Part shown: one piece after another, positions 58,895 to 64,000 of the stretch | How positions within the stretch are numbered: the first letter of the stretch is position 1 | Layout: each line of letters starts with the position of its first letter | Origin: Onchidella celtica | Taxonomy: Eukaryota > Mollusca > Gastropoda > Systellommatophora > Onchidiidae | Direction of reading: 5' to 3' | Length of the DNA: 64,000 bases | Assembly: GCA_963931925.1 (NCBI GenBank) | Contig: OZ007570.1 | Location: 23,781,340 to 23,845,339, forward strand | The notes under the pieces: model-generated | The model's input: the letters and a program-made list of their open reading frames with translations, nothing else | Told to the model about the DNA's origin: nothing | Databases searched by the model: none | Translations under genes and position numbers: made by a program

Positions 58895-59490
58895 CTGTGG
58901 TAACAAATGATGTTTGTTTTTAAATAATCCCCACAGGAAATACAGGGCAATATCAGATTAAATAACCAATCACAAAACTGTTGCACCAGCTTCCTGCTTG
59001 TGGGAACAAGAATCAGGGATGGGCACTACTGATAGAAAAATTTCTTAAATTATTGCTGTAACATGTCACCGCCAACTACAACACATTCCCACATGATTTG
59101 TTTTGGCCCATATATACATTGGACAACACACATAACAGTGTTTGCTTATGATAGTAATGCTTTCTTTTTTAAAAGTTTGTGAAGCAGATTTAGAAGGGAA
59201 AAGTAAGAGAAACAGAAAAAAAGAAAAACAAAATCCTAAGCTTCCCACTAGAAGTTCAAAAAAAAATATTTAAAGATCTAGAAATAAGGAAATTTCCAGA
59301 GGATTCACATCACTGTACAATATCTCATTTACACAACTGCATTTTCCCCTCAACTTTTCATTTTGTTAATTCATGTCAGAAGGACCTGGTTTGCCAAACA
59401 GTGATAAGAAACATTACAATGTTGTCTCAGCATTTGTTTCCACCCAAACCATTAGCTTCTAGAATAGATATCTAACTACTGATGACGTAC

Positions 59491-59619
59491 TTGTTACCAG
59501 TAAATCCCATTCCAAGACGTTCAAATTGTTCCGCTTTTTTCGGATCACTCTTCATAAGTTTTTCCTCTTCCTTCTTGCGCTGTAGACTCATGTCTTTGTA
59601 AGCTAGTCTCATGCTGGCC
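59491..59619 (-). CDS. ARFGAP2: ARFGAP2/3 exon, coiled BoCCS segment
   Basis: Acceptor GGTTTGCAG, one base completing Met, then ASMRLAYKDMSLQRKKEEEK and on to AEQFERLGMGFTGN. ASMRLAYxxL and ERLGMG are hallmark strings of ARFGAP2/3. The charged helix is part of the central region that binds coatomer and SNAREs. Donor AA|GTACGT is phase 2. Confidence 0.97.
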
Positions 59620-59843
59620 CTGCAAACCAATACGGCAAATGTGTGATTTCATGGTGACAGCAAAACTTAGATGAAAATTTCACTCCTAAACAGCATAACA
59701 AAAAGTATTACAAAATACTGATGGGCCAAAATTATTTCATGGTGACAATTGGCTGAAAAAAAAAAAAAAATATGACTGGAATTGGTCATCTGAAGCAGGG
59801 AGTTCAAGAGATGTTAATCACTGTCATTATTATGCATGCCATT

Positions 59844-60140
59844 TGGCCTACTGGCTCGGGGAATACACAGATGTGATTTTCAAAGTTTTAAAGTTGAGTT
59901 TCGATCATCAATGTGCAAAGTGAGGCACACAACAAAATTTCTGCCATACCTTTTAAATCTACTAAAAAGAGATGCTTTTTTTTCTTTGGCGTTCAAAATG
60001 TCGTAACACTTCCTTCTGATCAACTCAGTTGTGGCCAAAAAATCAATGAAAGTATTAAAAATGTAGCGAATTTCCTTTCAAAATATGCCCACGTACACAT
60101 TTACGCCTTTCTATGCGTAATATATTTTGTAGAATTTAAG
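59844..60140 (+). repeat. Dispersed repeat family D, copy 1
   Basis: About 290 bp that aligns in the same orientation with 63714-64000: CTCGGGGAATACACAGAT, GTGATTTT, AAAGTTGARTTTCGATCA, GAGGCACA, CTGTGG/GTTGTGG and ATTAAAAATRTAGCG blocks. Moderate divergence, no ends or ORF recognised. It lies in an ARFGAP intron. Confidence 0.8.
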
Positions 60141-60315
60141 ACTCAACAGTTAAAAAAGCCTTTCATGATTACATTGGATGCCTCATTTATTTTATAATAT
60201 GATGTGAAAATTGATGAACTATCACAATATGTTTTGACACGGTCTTTGAATCCGCACTGATAGATCTATTATCTCTGTACTGCCAAAGCAATTACATACT
60301 GTCTAAATCACTCAC

Positions 60316-60458
60316 ATCTGCTTATCTTGTTCTTCCTTTGTTTTTGCCTCTTCAACGGCCAGATTTTTAGCCATTTCCTCTCTCTCCTTGTCAACCTGTT
60401 GGGCTCGACTTTCAATCTCAGTAAAGTCCTTTTTCACCCGCTGTGCTCCTAGCCCCTT
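60316..60458 (-). CDS. ARFGAP2: ARFGAP2/3 exon with KGLGAQRV motif
   Basis: Acceptor ACATTACAG, then KGLGAQRVKKDFTEIESRAQ, continuing through a highly charged helix to EEQDKQ and two bases of Met before GTGAGT. GLGAQKV followed by F-x-EIE is the start of the conserved central region in ARFGAP2/3. Phase 0 in, phase 2 out. Confidence 0.97.
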
Positions 60459-60799
60459 CTGTAATGTACACACACATAATATACAAATGAAAACTATATT
60501 TACACCACTATGGTAAAATAACAAAATTCCACAAAAGATGTTTCCTAGAGTGACACATAGTGTTTCTCAAGACATACGACATTATGAAAGGCAGGAGTCA
60601 ATGAATACAATTTAAATTAAACATCTTTACCAACTAGTAACATAAATGATATGAGGTGCATGTTCTTCTTGAAATGCAGTTCTGGTTGCACATAAAGTAA
60701 ACTTGTCCTCATACGTTAGTCTACCCTGCAGTTGTCAACAAAATAAAGGCAATTGCTCTTCTCAGGCAGAACAACAGACTGAATGAGCAAAGAACTAAC

Positions 60800-60921
60800 C
60801 CCTTTCTTGGCAGCAGGTGCTTTCTTGGTACCAATAATAGTTTTCCTTGGTTCAGCCTGTGACAAGGCCTGGGTGGGTGAGGTGCTAAGTGCAGCTTCAA
60901 CATTAGGTCCAGCTGAGGGAT
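60800..60921 (-). CDS. ARFGAP2: ARFGAP2/3 exon ending in the KKG basic motif
   Basis: Acceptor TTTTCTTGCAG, two bases completing Asp, then PSAGPNVEAALSTSPTQAL, and RKTIIGTKKAPAAKKG before GTTAGT. The S/T-I-I-G-x-KK-x-A-A-KKG pattern is shared with vertebrate ARFGAP2. Phase 1 in, phase 0 out. Confidence 0.95.
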
Positions 60922-61566
60922 CTGCAAGAAAAGAATACCATGAAACGTTGCATATCACCAATTTTGCCTGAACTCCCAAAACCTTTAGGAAATGAGGAAC
61001 AAGTTCTATATTTCAGTGTCATTTCTCAGCAAGTTTTATATATTTTGCCATTCTTTAAAACACTAAAGAATGAATCAGTGTTGAAGCAGTAATTGCCTTG
61101 ACGATTTTACTCTAAAATATACAAAAAAATTTGAATCTAGAGAACTTTGCTACAAAACAACATGCAATACATGACTGAATATTAATGTCTCCTATATTAA
61201 AGAGTATCTGGCAATGGTGTAATTTTCAAAGTATTGAATGTTCATATCAGAATTTCCAAGTAAACTCCCGAAACACAAAAAGAGGATCAATTTAGTAAAA
61301 ATAAGGAGTTACTGATTGGTGATGAGCTGCTGATTTTGGCATACTCAATAACATGTGGTAGCCTGATTCGTGGGAGAAAGTGAAATCAAATTACTTTTCA
61401 AGAAAACAGTGCTCGTATACAAATTACAAACATGGCATAAGGATTGCAGTTAAAATTACTGCCATGCCAAGTTTTTCTGGCCAACTTTCACCCATGCCCA
61501 GGCTCTGCGCATCTCAAGGGCATGCGTTTCTGAACTGCAGTTTGCTAATATAGCTACGAAACTCAC

Positions 61567-61753
61567 CTTCAACTTCTTTACCATTTCCATTGATTGGTTT
61601 CGCATTGGATGCTGCTGATGTGCCTCCGAGTTTGGCGCTGTCTTCCACTGGGAAAGTGCTGTAGTCATCAGCCACATCCTGAGTGTGCTCAGAAAAGAAG
61701 TCAACCTCAGTCTTGTCGGGAGAAGAGGGATCATGGTGGCTATCAATGTGCAG
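61567..61753 (-). CDS. ARFGAP2: ARFGAP2/3 exon just after the GAP domain
   Basis: Most upstream exon in the window. Acceptor TGTTATTGTTATAG, then LHIDSHHDPSSPDKTEVDFF and SEHTQDV, matching the LWID...SPEKK..DFFTEHTQ block that follows the zinc-finger GAP domain in ARFGAP2. It ends GNGKEVE with one G of Asp before GTGAGT. ARFGAP2/3 stimulate GTP hydrolysis by Arf1 on COPI-coated Golgi membranes. The CxxC zinc finger and catalytic Arg are in exons beyond 64,000. The nine exons here total 1,257 nt (418 codons plus stop). Vertebrate ARFGAP2 and ARFGAP3 are separate genes; an invertebrate usually has one pre-duplication gene, so the symbol is approximate. Confidence 0.95.
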
Positions 61754-64000
61754 CTATAACAATAACAAAGAGAGAAGTAAAAAGTTAAAGATGAAAAAAT
61801 ACAAATCACTGTTTAGCAGTTAAATATGTACACATTCCAATATTTTTCCAACATCAGTTCGGACTTTACCCCTTAACAAATTCTAATTTCAGTAATATTT
61901 TCATGTAATGTCCAGACGGCTCTGTCTTCTAGAATGTTAATGTACTGAATCGTTTTTCTACTGACATGCTTTTGCCATGACACAACTTTGGTAAGATTAT
62001 GAGATTAGTCTGCGTTGCTATGTGAGTGGCTGTTTGTCCTCTAACAACTTCTCAGTGTCTGGGAAGGACACAGGAATAACAAATAAAAGAAAACATTTCA
62101 ACTGAGACCTCTTAGAGAACTTCACTGTTCACACTGAGTGCCACATTTTTCATTTCAGTCTAGAAACTAGCAAAGGCTAGATCACTAAAAAACATTCTTA
62201 AGTTTTGATCTAAAACCTGGGTAGGATCCAAGTTACCTCACTGAAATGAGCGAATTATATAAACTGTAAATAAAATAGACCAACGCTATTCCTTTGGGAC
62301 AATTTGACTTTTGCAGTGCTGTGGGTCGTGAGGACAGCAAGGTATTAGAAAAAAAGCAGCCCTTACTCCTTCTTTTTCAGATTTGTCTTAGTAATTTTTA
62401 CACTTGACTGAGTGACAATATGCTGTCACTTCAGAGAATCTTTTCCAGTTCAAAAGCAACGATGGAGACCAGTTGCAGAGTAATTACACCCTTTATTTTG
62501 AAAAAGAAAAAAGTTTCCTGACCTGAAGGCGGACAGACAGAATAACCCCATCAACTGATTAAGCTAAGTAATTTATGAAATGTTTTGGTGAAATGCTTTT
62601 AATTTCATTTTCACCACTCTGTATGGGGGTTGCCTTACTAGAGCTTGCACTGTACACAAATATTTATGGTAGTACATGTGTTTAAATTTTATCCCAAACG
62701 CAGCAAATAATGAACAAACAGCCATTATAGCATTTATTAACATAAAGATGGTAGAAAAATTTTCAAAACGAAAGAAAGGAATCCCAACTTTGACACATCC
62801 AAGGATATCACATGTCACATTCAATGGGCAAAGTGGGTGCAAAAGTTACAAAGTTTACCATCCAACAGCCGGCTGTGGTCAGCAGACCAATGTAACCTGA
62901 GAAGTCAACATGGAGGTTAGAACCTCAAAGGCCTCAAATATGATCCATATGCCCCCAACTCAAGTGATAGCCATCATACCATTGCACCAATGACTTTTGC
63001 ATATAATTTAGTATTTCGACAATTTAACATACGTCACTTCTTGTCAAACTAAAGTATGCAGACAATTCTATAAAAATGCTTTTAAAAAATTACCAACAAT
63101 GCTATAAGATACGAAAGACTGTCTGCACCATTGCATGATTTGATGGGCTTCCAGCTCTTCTAATAATATGTATATTCAAATTTGGTAGAATTCAGACCAA
63201 CTAAAACCCAATTCCCACTCCGATGACAGGAAAATATTATATTTACACTGTTGTGACTATACTGCATACAACAAACATGCTGAAAGAAAATGAAGCTATA
63301 TGAGTGTTTTAAAAGAGCCCACAGGTCTGTATCAATCAAGCCAAATGACTAAATTTCATCAGCCCTGTAAAATTGACGGTTAGCCTGAAGAAAGCACATG
63401 ATTCAATGTCAGATGACAAGGCTACAGTCGTCAACAGCAATGTCGTCATCATAACATAGTCTCACTCATTTTCACATCCTTAGAAACAAAAATGAAAACC
63501 CAAAGCCCTTCTTTTTTTTTCCCACCCAGGTACTGAAACAAACATTTTAAAACGTCTTCATTTCACATCAACGCACAAAATGAAGGGAAAAAATGAGAGT
63601 GAGATTTAAAAACAGTATTTTTTTGTTTAAAATTGATTTCAAATTCAGACTGCTGTTAATGTTTATTATGTTAATTCCACATGCATTTCAGTAATCTTAT
63701 TATAAGCACTAGTTGGCCCACTCGGGGAATACACAGATCAGATGTGATTTTTTAAAGTTGAATTTCGATCACCAATATGTAAATTGAGGCACAGAATAAA
63801 ATTTCCTGTCATATTTTCTAATTTTACTTGAGGAAAATGCGTTTTTGTTTTTACTGGCACGAAATGTCGGAACGCTTTCTGCTGTTCAACTGTGGCTCAA
63901 AATCTATGAAAATATTAAAAATATAGCGGACTTCAAGATCTTTTAAAATATGTCCACAAAACCTTTAACCTTTTCTATGCATAAAATATGATACTTTGTG
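61754..64000 (-). other. ARFGAP intron continuing past the window; no exon seen
   Basis: I looked on the minus strand for GAP-domain strings (Cys-x2-Cys zinc finger, FFRQHG, NSRAAQLY) and found none. It holds AT-rich sequence and one dispersed repeat copy at the right edge. Confidence 0.65.
63714..64000 (+). repeat. Dispersed repeat family D, copy 2 (cut by window end)
   Basis: Same family and orientation as 59844-60140, 3.9 kb away. It runs to the window edge, so its right end is not seen. Confidence 0.8.

Overview
The window looks like a piece of a lophotrochozoan, most likely gastropod mollusc, genome. The evidence is small exons separated by kilobase introns, protein matches to protostome versions of two conserved animal genes, a tRNA-derived SINE, RTE-clade LINEs, many short inverted-repeat DNA elements, and abundant simple repeats (TATC, GATT, GTT, AG, long G/C homopolymers). 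The species cannot be fixed from the sequence. Nothing here is prokaryotic or organellar. Most open frames in the window are chance frames or simple-repeat translations.

Left part, about 1-24,938 (+ strand): the 3' portion of a synaptotagmin-7 gene. Three coding exons are certain: 8698-8867 (end of C2A), 19782-19896 (start of C2B) and 24634-24938 (rest of C2B, stop at 24936-24938). All have consensus splice sites and matching phases. Upstream exons (transmembrane segment, linker, first half of C2A) lie to the left of the window. The introns are packed with repeats: a SINE, two Helitron-like elements, an inverted pair of ~310-350 bp MITEs, a TIR MITE plus a fragment of it, a truncated RTE LINE, a possible solo LTR, and several mini- and microsatellites. 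A reading frame at 17946-18137 with a good acceptor and compatible phases could be an extra cassette exon or an alternative end between the C2 domains.

Middle, about 24,939-44,161: no protein-coding host exon was recognised. The sequence is AT-rich and holds the 3' untranslated/intergenic space of two convergent genes. It is interrupted by one full-length, apparently young RTE-like LINE (36280-39526, uninterrupted 1005-codon ORF, 12-bp target-site duplication). It also contains a perfect 62-bp direct repeat 1.7 kb apart.

Right part, 44,162-64,000 (- strand): the 3' two-thirds to three-quarters of an ARFGAP2/3 gene. Nine exons splice in perfect phase to 418 codons. They cover the central basic/KKG region, the coiled 'BoCCS' segment, the Ser-rich region and the C-terminal amphipathic repeats. 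The last exon encodes only Asp-Arg-Tyr-Gly-stop and lies 5.4 kb from its neighbour. The catalytic zinc-finger GAP domain lies beyond base 64,000. The introns contain two TTAA-flanked (piggyBac-type) non-autonomous elements, one 1.1-kb TIR element with unusual same-strand subterminal repeats, and two copies of a dispersed ~290-bp repeat.

I do not see a clearly new biological system. The most interesting items are the candidate extra SYT7 exon, the distant four-residue terminal ARFGAP exon, the intact LINE, the inverted MITE pair able to fold in SYT7 pre-mRNA, and two MITEs sitting within 25 bp of splice donors.
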